Shown here: piece by piece, positions 43,239 to 52,102 of the stretch
Numbering within the stretch: the stretch's first letter is position 1
Layout: each line of letters starts with the position of its first letter
Source: an uncultured Bacteroidaceae bacterium
Lineage (GTDB): Bacteria > Bacteroidota > Bacteroidia > Bacteroidales > Bacteroidaceae
Length of the DNA: 54,060 bases
NCBI GenBank assembly: GCA_934394435.1
Contig: CAKRRN010000013.1
Location: 1-54,060, forward strand
Reading direction: 5' to 3'
Notes under the pieces: generated by a model
Seen by the model: the letters and a program-made list of their open reading frames with translations, nothing else
Database searches by the model: none
Told to the model about the DNA's origin: nothing
Made by a program: the position numbers and the translations under genes

Positions 43239-44060
43239 ATGAGCGTAACGGTTCGGGAAGTCATGGACGCCCTTGAAGATTTCGCGCCTCTGCCCTTGCA
43301 GGAAAGCTATGATAATGCAGGCTTGCAAGTTGGACTGACAGAGACGGAAGTGTCAGGGGCTTTATTATGTTTGGATGTCACTGAGGAGGTGGTGAGAGAA
43401 GCCATTGATTTGGAGTGCAATCTGATTGTGGCACACCATCCCCTGTTGTTCAAAGGACTAAAGTGTGTGAGCGATTCTGATTATGTACAACGCTGCGTAC
43501 GTCTGGCCATACAGAATGACATTGCCATCTATGCTGCTCACACCAATCTGGACAATGCGCAAGATGGTGTGAACTTTTGCATGGCAGAGCATTTGGGAAT
43601 GCAGGATGTATCGCTTATACAGGAGCGTACGGTGGTTCTCTCAGGGCAGCCAGGTATGGGAAAACGGAGCGTGACAGCAGGATGCGGAGTAATCGGAATC
43701 TTACCAGAGGCAGAGGACTCTTTGCGTTTCCTGCAGAGGGTGAAGCAAGTCTTCGGAGTGGAATGCCTGATGCATAATGAGTTGCTGCACAGACCCATCC
43801 AGAGCGTAGCACTCTGTGGAGGGGCAGGGGATTTTCTGCTTCCAGAGGTAGTGAGGATGCAGGCGGACGCCTTCCTCACGGGTGAGATGCACTACCATCA
43901 GTTTTTCGGACACGAACAGGAGATACAGATAGGAGTGCTGGGACATTATCAGAGCGAACAGTTTACAGTAGAAATATTTAATAACATCATAGGGGAAAGG
44001 TTGCCGGAACTGACCGTGTTCAAGACTTCCGTCAATACCAATCCCATCAATTATCTCTAA
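43239..44060 (+). CDS. Nif3-like dinuclear metal centre protein
   Basis: 273 residues of the Nif3/YqfO/DUF34 family, which form hexameric toroids with a two-metal site; a link to GTP cyclohydrolase I-like chemistry and folate or queuosine metabolism has been proposed, but the cellular role is not settled. Visible family features are PLPLQESYDNAGLQVG near the start, LIVAHHPLLFKGLKCV (metal-binding His pair), IYAAHTNLDNAQDGVN and, at the C-terminus, FLTGEMHYHQFFGHEQ with the remaining His ligands. It is the short form without the YqfO insert. The zinc-ribbon coiled-coil gene starts eight bases after its stop, an arrangement I recall as common in Bacteroidetes. Confidence 0.9.
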   Translation: MSVTVREVMDALEDFAPLPLQESYDNAGLQVGLTETEVSGALLCLDVTEEVVREAIDLECNLIVAHHPLLFKGLKCVSDSDYVQRCVRLAIQNDIAIYAAHTNLDNAQDGVNFCMAEHLGMQDVSLIQERTVVLSGQPGMGKRSVTAGCGVIGILPEAEDSLRFLQRVKQVFGVECLMHNELLHRPIQSVALCGGAGDFLLPEVVRMQADAFLTGEMHYHQFFGHEQEIQIGVLGHYQSEQFTVEIFNNIIGERLPELTVFKTSVNTNPINYL

Positions 44061-44068
44061 TTACAAAT

Positions 44069-44896
44069 ATGGCAAAGGAAAAGACAAAGAATCCTGCAGA
44101 AATCAATGTAGAGGAAAAGCTAAAGAATCTCTATGCCTTGCAGACAACTCTCTCACAGATTGACAAAGTGAAGACCCTGCGTGGCGAACTGCCTCTGGAG
44201 GTTCAGAACCTTGAAGATGAAATAGAGGGATTGACCACACGTATCGAAAAAATCAGCAATGAGATCGCTTCTGTGAAGCGAGATATCAGTGGTCTTAATG
44301 AGAACATCGAGGTAAACAATACCAATATCGCCCGCTACAAATCACAGATCGATAGCGTACGCAACAACAGAGAGTATGATAATCTGACCAAACAGATTGA
44401 ATATGCGGAACTGGACAACCAGCTCAACGAAAAACGTATCTCTGAGGCAAAGGCTGTGATAGAATCTAAGACACAGGAGATGGCAAACTGCAACCAGCAG
44501 GTGAGCGACCGCCGTACAGACCTCGACATCAAGAAGAGCGAACTGGACGAAATCGTTGCCGACACCAGGGCAGAAGAGGAGCGTCTGCGCGAGGCTGCCA
44601 AGAATCTGGAGTGCACCATCGAGCCACGTCTGCTGAGCGCATTCAAGCGTATCCGTCACAATAGCCGCAATGGATTGGGCATCGTGTCCGTAGACCGTGA
44701 CGCATGTGGCGGTTGCTACAACAAGATTCCACCCCAGCGTCAATTGGATATCCGTATGCGTAAGAAGATTATCGTGTGCGAATACTGCGGACGTATCATC
44801 ATCGACCCCGAACTGGCTGGCATTCAGGTTACTCCTAAGGAGGAGGATAAGCCCAGAAAGCGCAAGTCCGTTTCGCGTAAGAAGGCAGAAGAGTAA
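44069..44896 (+). CDS. Coiled-coil protein with C-terminal C4 zinc ribbon
   Basis: 275 residues. About residues 10-195 form a long, charged coiled coil (LEDEIEGLTTRIEKISNEIA, NREYDNLTKQIEYAELDNQL). The rest is a C4 zinc ribbon, CGGCYNKIPPQRQLDIRMRK followed by CEYCGRIIID, and a basic tail ending RKRKSVSRKKAEE. This is the CT398/YbgI-partner type family (zinc ribbon domain, DUF164-like), whose role is unknown but may involve nucleic acid or export complexes. It follows the Nif3-like gene by eight bases and is closed by a terminator, so the two form one unit. Confidence 0.88.
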   Translation: MAKEKTKNPAEINVEEKLKNLYALQTTLSQIDKVKTLRGELPLEVQNLEDEIEGLTTRIEKISNEIASVKRDISGLNENIEVNNTNIARYKSQIDSVRNNREYDNLTKQIEYAELDNQLNEKRISEAKAVIESKTQEMANCNQQVSDRRTDLDIKKSELDEIVADTRAEEERLREAAKNLECTIEPRLLSAFKRIRHNSRNGLGIVSVDRDACGGCYNKIPPQRQLDIRMRKKIIVCEYCGRIIIDPELAGIQVTPKEEDKPRKRKSVSRKKAEE

Positions 44897-44911
44897 ACCA
44901 ACACAAACATA

Positions 44912-44945
44912 AAGGGCGAATTCCTGCTGAGGGAATATCGCCCTT
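44912..44945 (+). terminator. Hairpin terminator after the zinc-ribbon gene
   Basis: AAGGGCG (44912-44918) pairs with CGCCCTT (44939-44945), extended by an inner ATTCC/GGGAAT pair. It is followed by a weak ATAATTTAAT tract. Confidence 0.65.
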
Positions 44946-44968
44946 ATAATTTAATCAAAACAAAAAGT

Positions 44969-46588
44969 ATGACTAAAGCTAATTTGAGAGGATGGCTCTC
45001 TGCCATTCTGTTGTTGCTGGCCGTATGTGCTCAGGCTGGTGTGAACATCATTCCCAAACCCACTTCGCTTAAAGAAGGTAAAGGAGTCTTCTTGGTGAAA
45101 GACAGACAGACCATTTGTTTCAGTGACCCTACTTTGTCAGACGCAGCAGGCTACCTGAATGACATGATTGCGCGTGCCACAGGTTACACCAATATTGCAG
45201 TAAAGGCAGGAACCAAAGGTAACATCCGTCTTCTGCTCCAACCTACAGCAGACAAAGAAGACGAGGCGTATACGCTTGCCGTCACTTCAAGCCAGATTAC
45301 TGTCAAGGCTGCTACTTATCGGGGCATTATCAACGGCATCAGCACTCTGCGCCAGTTGTTGCCCGATGAGATTGAAAGCAAGACACCTGTTAGAAACGTG
45401 CGTTGGACAGTACCTGTGGTACAAGTGCAAGACAAGCCTGCTTACCATTGGCGCGGACTGATGCTCGACCCCTCACGACACTTCTATTCCGTAGAGGAGA
45501 CCAAGCAGTTTCTCGACCACATGGCACTCTATAAGTACAATAAGTTCCATTGGCACTTGACCGATGGTGTGGCATGGAGGTTGGAAATCAAGAAGTACCC
45601 TCTGCTGACTCAGCGTGGAGCCTGGAGAGAGTTCCGCCCAGACATAGACCTCAGTTGCATGGACCGTGCTAAGAATGAGAATAACCCCACATTCATCATC
45701 CCTGAGAAATACTGTCGTGAGGAGAATGGACGCAAGCTCTATGGCGGTTTCTATACACAGGATGATGTACGTGAAGTGGTGAAGTACGCTGCCATTCGTG
45801 GCATTGATGTGATTCCCGAGATAGATATGCCTGGCCATTTCTGGTGCGGCACACAGGCGTACCCTCTTATATCATGTGGACAAGACGGTAACGAACCACT
45901 CTGTCTGGGCAAGGACCTCACACTGGATTTCTGTAAGAACGTGTGGGAAGAGGTCTTCCAGTTGTTCCCCTACGAGTATGCTCATATTGGTGGCGATGAG
46001 GTGGACCGCACTCGTTGGACAAGATGCCCCGACTGTCAGAAGCGCATCGCAGACCTCAAGCTGAAAGGGGTGGAGGAACTGCAGGCTTGGTTTACCAAGG
46101 ATATGGAAAAGTTCTTCAACCAGCACGGACGTAAACTGATGGGTTGGGACGAAATCCTAGAGGGAGGAGTCTCTCGTACGGCTACCGTATATTGGTGGCG
46201 TGGCGACCATCCCGATGTGGCACAGAAATCCACAGCAATGGGCAACCAAGTGGTCATCTGTCCCACCACCTACTGTTACTTCGACTATGGTCAGGACGAC
46301 AACACTGTGAAGCGTATTTACACCTCTGATGTGATTCCTGTTGACCTGACTGCCGACCAGCTCAAGCTGGTGAAGGGTATTCAGTCCAACATCTGGGGTG
46401 AGTTTATTCCCACAGTAGGTCGCATGCACTTCATGGTGTTCCCTCGTGCACTTGCCATGGTGGAGAAGGCATGGACACCCAAGGAAGCTCAGAACTGGGA
46501 CAACTTTGAGCATCGTATGAAGGCTCATCTGCATCGTCTGGAGGCTGCGGGCATCAATTATCGTCCCTTGCAGACTACGCAGCACTAA
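44969..46588 (+). CDS. Beta-N-acetylhexosaminidase (GH20), secreted
   Basis: 539 residues with a signal peptide (WLSAILLLLAVCAQA). The N-terminal GH20b domain (about 22-145) begins NIIPKPTSLKEGKGVFLVKD. The catalytic (beta/alpha)8 domain shows YHWRGLMLDPSRHFYSVEE, YNKFHWHLTDGVAWRLEIKK, VIPEIDMPGHFWCGTQAYP and the catalytic Asp-Glu pair in HIGGDEVDRTRWTRC, followed by GWDEILEGGVS. It removes terminal N-acetylglucosamine or N-acetylgalactosamine from glycans such as mucin or chitin-type oligosaccharides. Length is on the short side because there is no C-terminal binding domain. It lies in its own unit, bounded by terminators on both sides. Confidence 0.93.
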   Translation: MTKANLRGWLSAILLLLAVCAQAGVNIIPKPTSLKEGKGVFLVKDRQTICFSDPTLSDAAGYLNDMIARATGYTNIAVKAGTKGNIRLLLQPTADKEDEAYTLAVTSSQITVKAATYRGIINGISTLRQLLPDEIESKTPVRNVRWTVPVVQVQDKPAYHWRGLMLDPSRHFYSVEETKQFLDHMALYKYNKFHWHLTDGVAWRLEIKKYPLLTQRGAWREFRPDIDLSCMDRAKNENNPTFIIPEKYCREENGRKLYGGFYTQDDVREVVKYAAIRGIDVIPEIDMPGHFWCGTQAYPLISCGQDGNEPLCLGKDLTLDFCKNVWEEVFQLFPYEYAHIGGDEVDRTRWTRCPDCQKRIADLKLKGVEELQAWFTKDMEKFFNQHGRKLMGWDEILEGGVSRTATVYWWRGDHPDVAQKSTAMGNQVVICPTTYCYFDYGQDDNTVKRIYTSDVIPVDLTADQLKLVKGIQSNIWGEFIPTVGRMHFMVFPRALAMVEKAWTPKEAQNWDNFEHRMKAHLHRLEAAGINYRPLQTTQH

Positions 46589-46624
46589 TAGCTTTTCATA
46601 CATATTATTATAGTATGTGACACA

Positions 46625-46670
46625 AGCGCGGGCAATCTTGGCTTTTTTTGCCAGAGTTGCCCGTGCTTTT
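46625..46670 (+). terminator. Terminator of the hexosaminidase gene
   Basis: AGCGCGGGCAA pairs imperfectly with TTGCCCGTGCT and an inner TTGGC/GCCAG pair, with a T-rich loop. It is followed by TTTTCGTTT. Confidence 0.8.
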
Positions 46671-46708
46671 CGTTTCCTGAACTCCACAACGTTTAGTCAG
46701 CCAATCTT

Positions 46709-47223
46709 GACTCAGCCGATAAACCAAGGGGTGGAATATGGGATTAGGTTCAGTAGGAATTTAGTGGGGATAGGCTAATATAAAGCAATAGTTTTCACGA
46801 ATAAGGATGGATGGTAAGGGTGTATAGCAAGTATTAGGTATTCAATATTCAATGGTCAAGTAATACGACTTCATAGGTCATTGAAGACGTCATCATTGAC
46901 CTATGAAGACGTCTTACTTTTTAGAGTGACTTTTATTGATTTCCGTAGATACGTTTTCTCACGGTATAAACGATAAAAAGGTAGACGCACTATCTGATTT
47001 TGTAAAACGGTAATGGTGGACCATTATAATAGTCTTTTTTTTCTTTTCTAACTGGAAAAATATTTTTCTCTAACTGGGAAAATGAACAGAGCTGTTTTGG
47101 TATGATTTATCGGATGAGCCGAGACAAGGCAGGAAACAAGATGCCGAAAGAAATGCTGACAGAGATTGGAAAGAACTATTCATCAGTGTAGGAGCGAACT
47201 CTTTGTTTCGGTCTAATGACCGA
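46709..47223. repeat. Dispersed modular repeat, copy C
   Basis: The left inverted end is at 46709-46731 (GACTCAGCCGATAAACCAAG) and the right end at 47104-47120, giving 412 bp. Inside are the module shared with copy B (46748-46840), a two-unit hairpin array (46858-46919), the core starting ATTGATTTCCGTAGATACG (46935), and the AACTGGAAAAATATTTTTC stretch. Outside the right end lies the outer module (47128-47205) and the palindrome TCGGTCTAATGACCGA (47208-47223), only 38 bp before the STAS gene -7 box. It lacks any open frame of note. Confidence 0.75.
46858..46919. repeat. Two-unit 22-nt hairpin array inside copy C
   Basis: Units lie at 46867-46888 (GACTTC, loop ATAGGTCATT, GAAGAC) and 46889-46910 (GTCATC, loop ATTGACCTAT, GAAGAC). 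AAGTAA (46858-46863) and TTACTT (46914-46919) bracket them. The two loops are close to reverse complements of each other, so the units could pair with one another as well as fold singly. Arms agree with the array at 11546-11630 while the loops differ. Confidence 0.75.
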
Positions 47224-47261
47224 TTTGAGTTTAATTCTTTGTCTTTTTGACTGATAATGTG

Positions 47262-47270
47262 TAACTTTGC
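47262..47270 (+). promoter_or_regulatory. -7 box of the STAS gene (TAACTTTGC)
   Basis: TAACTTTGC lies 44 bp before the ATG at 47315, with TTTG about 20 bp further upstream at 47238-47241 as a possible -33 element. Confidence 0.65.
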
Positions 47271-47314
47271 ACGTTAGTGACTAAGGAGATAACGTAAATA
47301 AAAAATATAGAGAC

Positions 47315-47620
47315 ATGAAAATCGACATCAAAGAAGAGAATGGACAGGTGAACGTAGTTCTGGAAGGTAGACTTGATACGGCCGCCTCGGCAGAGGTTGC
47401 ACCTCAGTTTAGCGAATTGAACGAAAAGGCAGAGAAGAATATTATCCTTGACTTTGCAGAACTGGAGTATATCAGTTCCTCTGGCTTACGTCTGCTCATC
47501 GGTTTGCGCAAGAACAGTGCAGCAAAAGGAGGTAAATTGGTTATAGAACACATCAACGACTCTATCCGCAATGTGTTTATGATGACTGGCTTCTATAATC
47601 TTTTCGATATTAAAGACTGA
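47315..47620 (+). CDS. STAS-domain anti-sigma factor antagonist (RsbV/SpoIIAA-like)
   Basis: 101 residues forming a single STAS domain: MKIDIKEENGQVNVVLEGRL, DTAASAEVAPQFSELNEKAE, then IILDFAELEYISSSGLRLLI. ISSSGLR is the phospho-acceptor motif of RsbV/SpoIIAA proteins, in which an HATPase kinase phosphorylates the conserved Ser and a PP2C phosphatase removes the phosphate. The gene 49619-51991 downstream encodes both a PP2C and an HATPase domain, so the likely partners lie in the same run of genes. Bacteroidetes generally lack SigB, so the final target of this switch is unknown. A transporter gene follows after 105 bp. Confidence 0.9.
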   Translation: MKIDIKEENGQVNVVLEGRLDTAASAEVAPQFSELNEKAEKNIILDFAELEYISSSGLRLLIGLRKNSAAKGGKLVIEHINDSIRNVFMMTGFYNLFDIKD

Positions 47621-47725
47621 TAATGCTTCTGGGGCGCGATGCTGGACTCTTGCCGTTGGTGGCAAAATAGGGACAGGCATACGCCTGAGGACGCGATATA
47701 ATAAGAATCTCAGTATAGCACAGTA

Positions 47726-49516
47726 ATGGAATCTATCTTGTTTTTGGGACTTGGGTTGAACGCATGGTTGACCTTGGCATTGGTCATTACCATGTTCTCG
47801 CTGATGATGTTTACCAAGATTCCCGCTTTTTTTGTTTTTCTGGGCGGAATGGCATTCTTGTATGTGACAGGCATACTTGATGTGGAGGACGCTATGGCTG
47901 GCTTCAGCTCCACTTCGGTCATTACCGTTGGAGTGCTCTTTGTGGTCATCGCTGGTCTGGTGCATAGTGGTGTCATACATTGGATGGTGAAGCGGTTGCT
48001 GGGTACCCCATCTTCTTATACGGCAGCTATCGTGCGTCTTATGGTTCCCGTGGCTGTGATGAGCTCGATGCTCAGCAACACCACGGTGGTGGCTCTCTTT
48101 ATCAAAGTCGTGAAGATGTGGTCAAAGAAATTGAGTATTGCTCCATCGAAATTCTTGATACCGTTGAGCTACGCTTCATGTCTGGGAGGCATCTGTACCC
48201 TTATCGGCACACCCCCAAACCTTATCATCTCTGGTATGCTGATGAATGATGCCAAGATTGATATGAACATCTTCACTACCACTTTGCCTGGTCTGTTTTG
48301 TCTGGCGGTCGGTGTGGTAAGCATCATCGCGATGAAGAGACTTCTGCCCGATCGCCAGTCACCCACCGAGGCACTTGAGGCTACAGGCGATTATACTGCC
48401 GAGTTGCTTGTACCATCAGACTGTAAGCATATAGGTCAGACGGTCTCTGAGGCAGGTCTTCTCTGCGTACCTGGAGGACGCTTAGTAGAGATTGTACGTT
48501 TCGACAGAGAGATCATCAGTCCTGTTCCTGCCGATGAGTTTCTTATGGGTGGTGACCGCTTGGTGTATTCTGGCCAGATTGACAGCATCCTTGAGCTGAG
48601 GAAGAGCCATGGATTCACCACAGCCACCAAACATGTGTTCTCCATAGCGAAGGACGAGAACAAGCGTGAGCTCTATACTGCGCACGTCATGCGTGGAAGT
48701 TCACTCATAGGCACATCTATGGAATCAAGTGATTTTGAAGAGTTACACAATACCGTACTGGTGGCTGTCGTGCGCGAAGGCGAGCGTATCAATTGTAATC
48801 CTCGGGGTGTGGAGATAGAGCAAGGAGACATTCTGCTCTTCGAGTGTCAGCCCAAGAAGGGAAAAGCCTTTATGACATCGGTAGGCAGAGACCTTCATTT
48901 CTTTGATTCAGAGGATATTCCACATATAGGTGTGAAGACTGCCATTTCAGCTACTATTATGATTCTGATGGTGGTCCTCTCCAGTTTCAAGGTATTCACG
49001 CTCCTGCAGGCATGTTTCCTTGCAGCGTTTGCCATGCTCGTCACTCGATGCTGCACGTTCAAGCAGGCACATGACTCCATCAACTGGGACATACTCATGA
49101 TCTTTGCAGGGTCGGTTTGTCTGGGCACGGCTATTGACCGCACGGGACTGGCTGTTGTCATTGCAAACAACATCCTGGGCACATGCGGTTCCAATGCTCT
49201 GGTGGCACTTATCGCAATATGTTTCGTGGCAACGTTCGCCACGGAGTTTATCAGCAACACCGCTGCAGCTGCCATCTTTTATCCTATTGCTTACCATACC
49301 GCGTTGACGCTTGGTGCCAATCCTGTGACGTTCTGCATAGCCCTGATGATAGCCGTCTCCTCAAGCTTTGCCACTCCTATCGGATCGCCAACCCACATGA
49401 TGGTCTATGGCGAGGGAGGTTACCGCTTTGCTGACTTCATGAAGATAGGTCTTGCCATGAACGTTATCATTCTGGCTGCCAATATATTCATCGTCACGTT
49501 GCTCTTCCCTCTCTGA
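47726..49516 (+). CDS. SLC13/DASS-family permease with two RCK-C (TrkA-C) domains
   Basis: 596 residues, an inner-membrane anion transporter. Hydrophobic segments occupy about 1-210 and 400-596 (for example FSLMMFTKIPAFFVFLGGMA and VITVGVLFVVIAGLVHSGVI). The first half carries the SLC13-type loop SMLSNTTVVALFIKVVKMWS and CLGGICTLIGTPPNLIISGM, and the second half has WDILMIFAGSVCLGTAIDRT, FISNTAAAAIFYPI and ATPIGSPTHMMVYGEGGY. Between them, residues about 220-390, lie two RCK-C domains (GQTVSEAGLLCVPGGRLVEI, IEQGDILLFECQPKKG), which usually bind a small ligand and gate transport. Substrates in the family include sulfate and dicarboxylates; the one here cannot be read. It sits between the STAS and phosphatase genes on the same strand with gaps of about 105 bp. 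Confidence 0.9.
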   Translation: MESILFLGLGLNAWLTLALVITMFSLMMFTKIPAFFVFLGGMAFLYVTGILDVEDAMAGFSSTSVITVGVLFVVIAGLVHSGVIHWMVKRLLGTPSSYTAAIVRLMVPVAVMSSMLSNTTVVALFIKVVKMWSKKLSIAPSKFLIPLSYASCLGGICTLIGTPPNLIISGMLMNDAKIDMNIFTTTLPGLFCLAVGVVSIIAMKRLLPDRQSPTEALEATGDYTAELLVPSDCKHIGQTVSEAGLLCVPGGRLVEIVRFDREIISPVPADEFLMGGDRLVYSGQIDSILELRKSHGFTTATKHVFSIAKDENKRELYTAHVMRGSSLIGTSMESSDFEELHNTVLVAVVREGERINCNPRGVEIEQGDILLFECQPKKGKAFMTSVGRDLHFFDSEDIPHIGVKTAISATIMILMVVLSSFKVFTLLQACFLAAFAMLVTRCCTFKQAHDSINWDILMIFAGSVCLGTAIDRTGLAVVIANNILGTCGSNALVALIAICFVATFATEFISNTAAAAIFYPIAYHTALTLGANPVTFCIALMIAVSSSFATPIGSPTHMMVYGEGGYRFADFMKIGLAMNVIILAANIFIVTLLFPL

Positions 49517-49618
49517 GTTTGAACTTCCTGCTGGGAGTCACGCGAAAGTCTCCACCCTAATTCTTACGTACGGAACGAAAGATTCTGAAAAAGAAAACAT
49601 CTACATGCATCTGTGTTT

Positions 49619-51991
49619 ATGACAAAAAAGGAAATGAATAAGATAAAGGCGATAGGCATAAGTCTACGACGCTCCTTTGCTACGAAAGTATGCTTGTGCG
49701 TCCTTATCACCAGTCTCTCCGTCTTTGTGCTTTGCTTCGGTAGTAGCTTGTGGTTCGCAAGCGAAGATATGTTACGTGAGGGTCACAAGAAGGCTAACCT
49801 CGAACTTGATAAGGCGATATTGTTTGTCAATGGTGAGATGGAGGCCGTGGAGGTGGCTGGAAGGAACTTCGCTGCCACTTTTAGTAAGGATGAGCGTTTG
49901 GAGCCTAAGGAAGTCTATGCTCGCTGTCAGCATTTTCTCGCTGCCAACCCTAATCTGCAGGGCATTAGCGTAGCCTTTGAACCCAGTGTCTATCCTGAAT
50001 TCAAGCAAGGTTTTGCTCCGTATGTGATGAAGAGGCCTGGTGGACAACTCTTTAAGTGCAATCTGGGTGACCGCTATGACTATACCAAGCGCGATTGGTA
50101 CAGTGGGAGTCTACATGCCGACTCTGCACGTTGGACCAATCCGTACAGAGAAGTGACCGGAACCATCATCAGTATCTATTGTCTCCCTATTATCAATTCT
50201 AAGGGAGAGCATATTGGTGTCTTTGCCTTCGACCTCTCACTTGCACAGCTGACAGACCAGATACAGAGTATCAGACCGTATCCTCATTCGTTCATCACCA
50301 TGATGGATCGCAATCTCAACTTCATCGTTCATCCTAACAAGAAGCTGATCATGAACGGCAATCCCTCACAGGTGCTCGACAAGGAGAAGTATGAAGTCAA
50401 CGAGACAATTTTTGTGGATATAAAGAATCTGACACGTGGCATAGGAGCCTTCGGATACAGAGGCGAAAAGAAATATCTGTATTATGCGCCCGTGAGAAGA
50501 GCAGGGTGGACCATTACCTTGGAGTGTGCCGAAACAGAAATCACGGCAAGTGTGGCTACCATACGCACTGAGATGTTGCTGGTCTCTCTCTTTGGGATTA
50601 TGGCCCTGTTGCTTGCCATCTTCTTTATCATGCACCGCATGCTCAAACCCATAGGCCTCTTCTCAGATGCTGCCCTGCATATTGCAGACGGCAATTTTGA
50701 TACGCCCATACCAGAGATTCATGACCATAACGAACTCTGGAAATTGGGAAGCTCGCTCAATTACATGCAGCACGCGCTGGATGAAAAGATACGCGAGCTG
50801 GCAAAGACAACCAAGGAGAAAGGACGCATCGAGAGCGAGCTTAGTATTGCCAGCAAGATACAGATGTCTATGATACCCAAGATCTTTCCTCCCTATCCAG
50901 ACCGCGACGACATAGACGTCTATGGCACCCTCATACCCGCTAAGGCTGTGGGAGGCGACCTCTACGACTTCTTCCTGCGTGATGAGAAACTCTTCTTCTG
51001 CGTGGGCGATGTATCTGGCAAGGGAGTGCCTGCCTCGTTGGTGATGGCGGTCACGCGGAGTCTGGTGCGTATCGTGGCTGCCCAGGAGAGTCGCCCAGAT
51101 AAGATTGTCACCGCACTCAACAATCTGATGTCAGACTCTAACGACTCCAATATGTTTGTGACACTTTTCGTGGGAGTACTCGACATGCCTACGGGACGCT
51201 TCCGTTATTGCAATGCCGGACACAATGCACCCGTCATACTCAACGGAGCATCTGGAGAGGTGAGCGTACTCAAGGTGAAGTCCAACCTCCCCGTGGCTAT
51301 AATGCCCGACATGAAGTTTGAGATGGACGAGACAATAATAACCCCCGATACAGATATCTTCCTCTATACAGACGGACTCACCGAAGCGGAGAACAACAGC
51401 AAGCAGCTCTTTGGTGAGGAGCGCATGATGGAAGTCCTCAGACATAATCTCAACAGAACGTCAAAACAGCAAGTGGAGAGTATGCTCGAGGCTGTACACA
51501 ACCACGTGGACGGTGCTGAGCAGAGTGACGACCTTACGATGGTGGCGATAAAATACAAGCGCAGACAGAGAGATACCAAGTATTATCGCAGACTGACATT
51601 ACACAACGACGTATCTGAAACGCCAAAGATTGCACAGTTCATGGACGACATAGTCGGAGAGACAGGTATAGACAGCACTCTGGCTGGCAATATGAATCTT
51701 GCCGTAGAAGAGGCAGTGGTCAACGCAATGAACTATGCTTACCCAAACGGAGAGGTGGGACACATCTTCCTCGAAGTTTATGCTAACGATGCACGTATCA
51801 AGTTTGTCATCACAGACAACGGAGTGCCTTTCGACCCAACCACTACAGCTGAGCCCGATGTCAACGCTGACCTCGAAGACCGCCCCATAGGAGGCTTAGG
51901 CATATTCCTGGTACGTCAGCTTATGGACAGCGTTAACTACGAACGTGTCAATGGCGAGAATGTACTCACGTTGAGGAAAATGCTGAAGTAG
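49619..51991 (+). CDS. Cache-HAMP-PP2C phosphatase with C-terminal HATPase (SpoIIE/RsbU + RsbW-like)
   Basis: 790 residues from ATG 49619 (MTKKEMNKIKAIG); a GTG six bases earlier is less likely, and MNKIK at 49634 is possible. A membrane segment near 20-45 (VCLCVLITSLSVFVLCFGSS) leads to a periplasmic double-Cache sensor (about 50-310, with RDWYSGSLHADSARWTNPYR and GEHIGVFAFDLSLAQLTDQI). A second membrane helix near 325 and a HAMP-like linker follow. The PP2C/SpoIIE domain (about 410-650) holds VGGDLYDFF, FCVGDVSGKGVPASLVMAVT, FLYTDGLTEAENN and SDDLTMVAI, which supply the metal-binding Asp residues. The last 135 residues are an HATPase_c domain (NLAVEEAVVNAMNYAYPNGE, ITDNGVPFDP, GGLGIFLVRQLMDSVNY). 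The expected substrate is the phosphorylated STAS protein encoded upstream. Confidence 0.92.
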   Translation: MTKKEMNKIKAIGISLRRSFATKVCLCVLITSLSVFVLCFGSSLWFASEDMLREGHKKANLELDKAILFVNGEMEAVEVAGRNFAATFSKDERLEPKEVYARCQHFLAANPNLQGISVAFEPSVYPEFKQGFAPYVMKRPGGQLFKCNLGDRYDYTKRDWYSGSLHADSARWTNPYREVTGTIISIYCLPIINSKGEHIGVFAFDLSLAQLTDQIQSIRPYPHSFITMMDRNLNFIVHPNKKLIMNGNPSQVLDKEKYEVNETIFVDIKNLTRGIGAFGYRGEKKYLYYAPVRRAGWTITLECAETEITASVATIRTEMLLVSLFGIMALLLAIFFIMHRMLKPIGLFSDAALHIADGNFDTPIPEIHDHNELWKLGSSLNYMQHALDEKIRELAKTTKEKGRIESELSIASKIQMSMIPKIFPPYPDRDDIDVYGTLIPAKAVGGDLYDFFLRDEKLFFCVGDVSGKGVPASLVMAVTRSLVRIVAAQESRPDKIVTALNNLMSDSNDSNMFVTLFVGVLDMPTGRFRYCNAGHNAPVILNGASGEVSVLKVKSNLPVAIMPDMKFEMDETIITPDTDIFLYTDGLTEAENNSKQLFGEERMMEVLRHNLNRTSKQQVESMLEAVHNHVDGAEQSDDLTMVAIKYKRRQRDTKYYRRLTLHNDVSETPKIAQFMDDIVGETGIDSTLAGNMNLAVEEAVVNAMNYAYPNGEVGHIFLEVYANDARIKFVITDNGVPFDPTTTAEPDVNADLEDRPIGGLGIFLVRQLMDSVNYERVNGENVLTLRKMLK

Positions 51992-52102
51992 GAGAGTCCT
52001 CTCTATATCTCTCATGAGCAGATGGATAGCTTGAGGGAAGAAGGGAGTTCGAAACCACACCATTATTGGGAAAAGTATCATAGAATCAAAAAAAAAGAAA
52101 GA

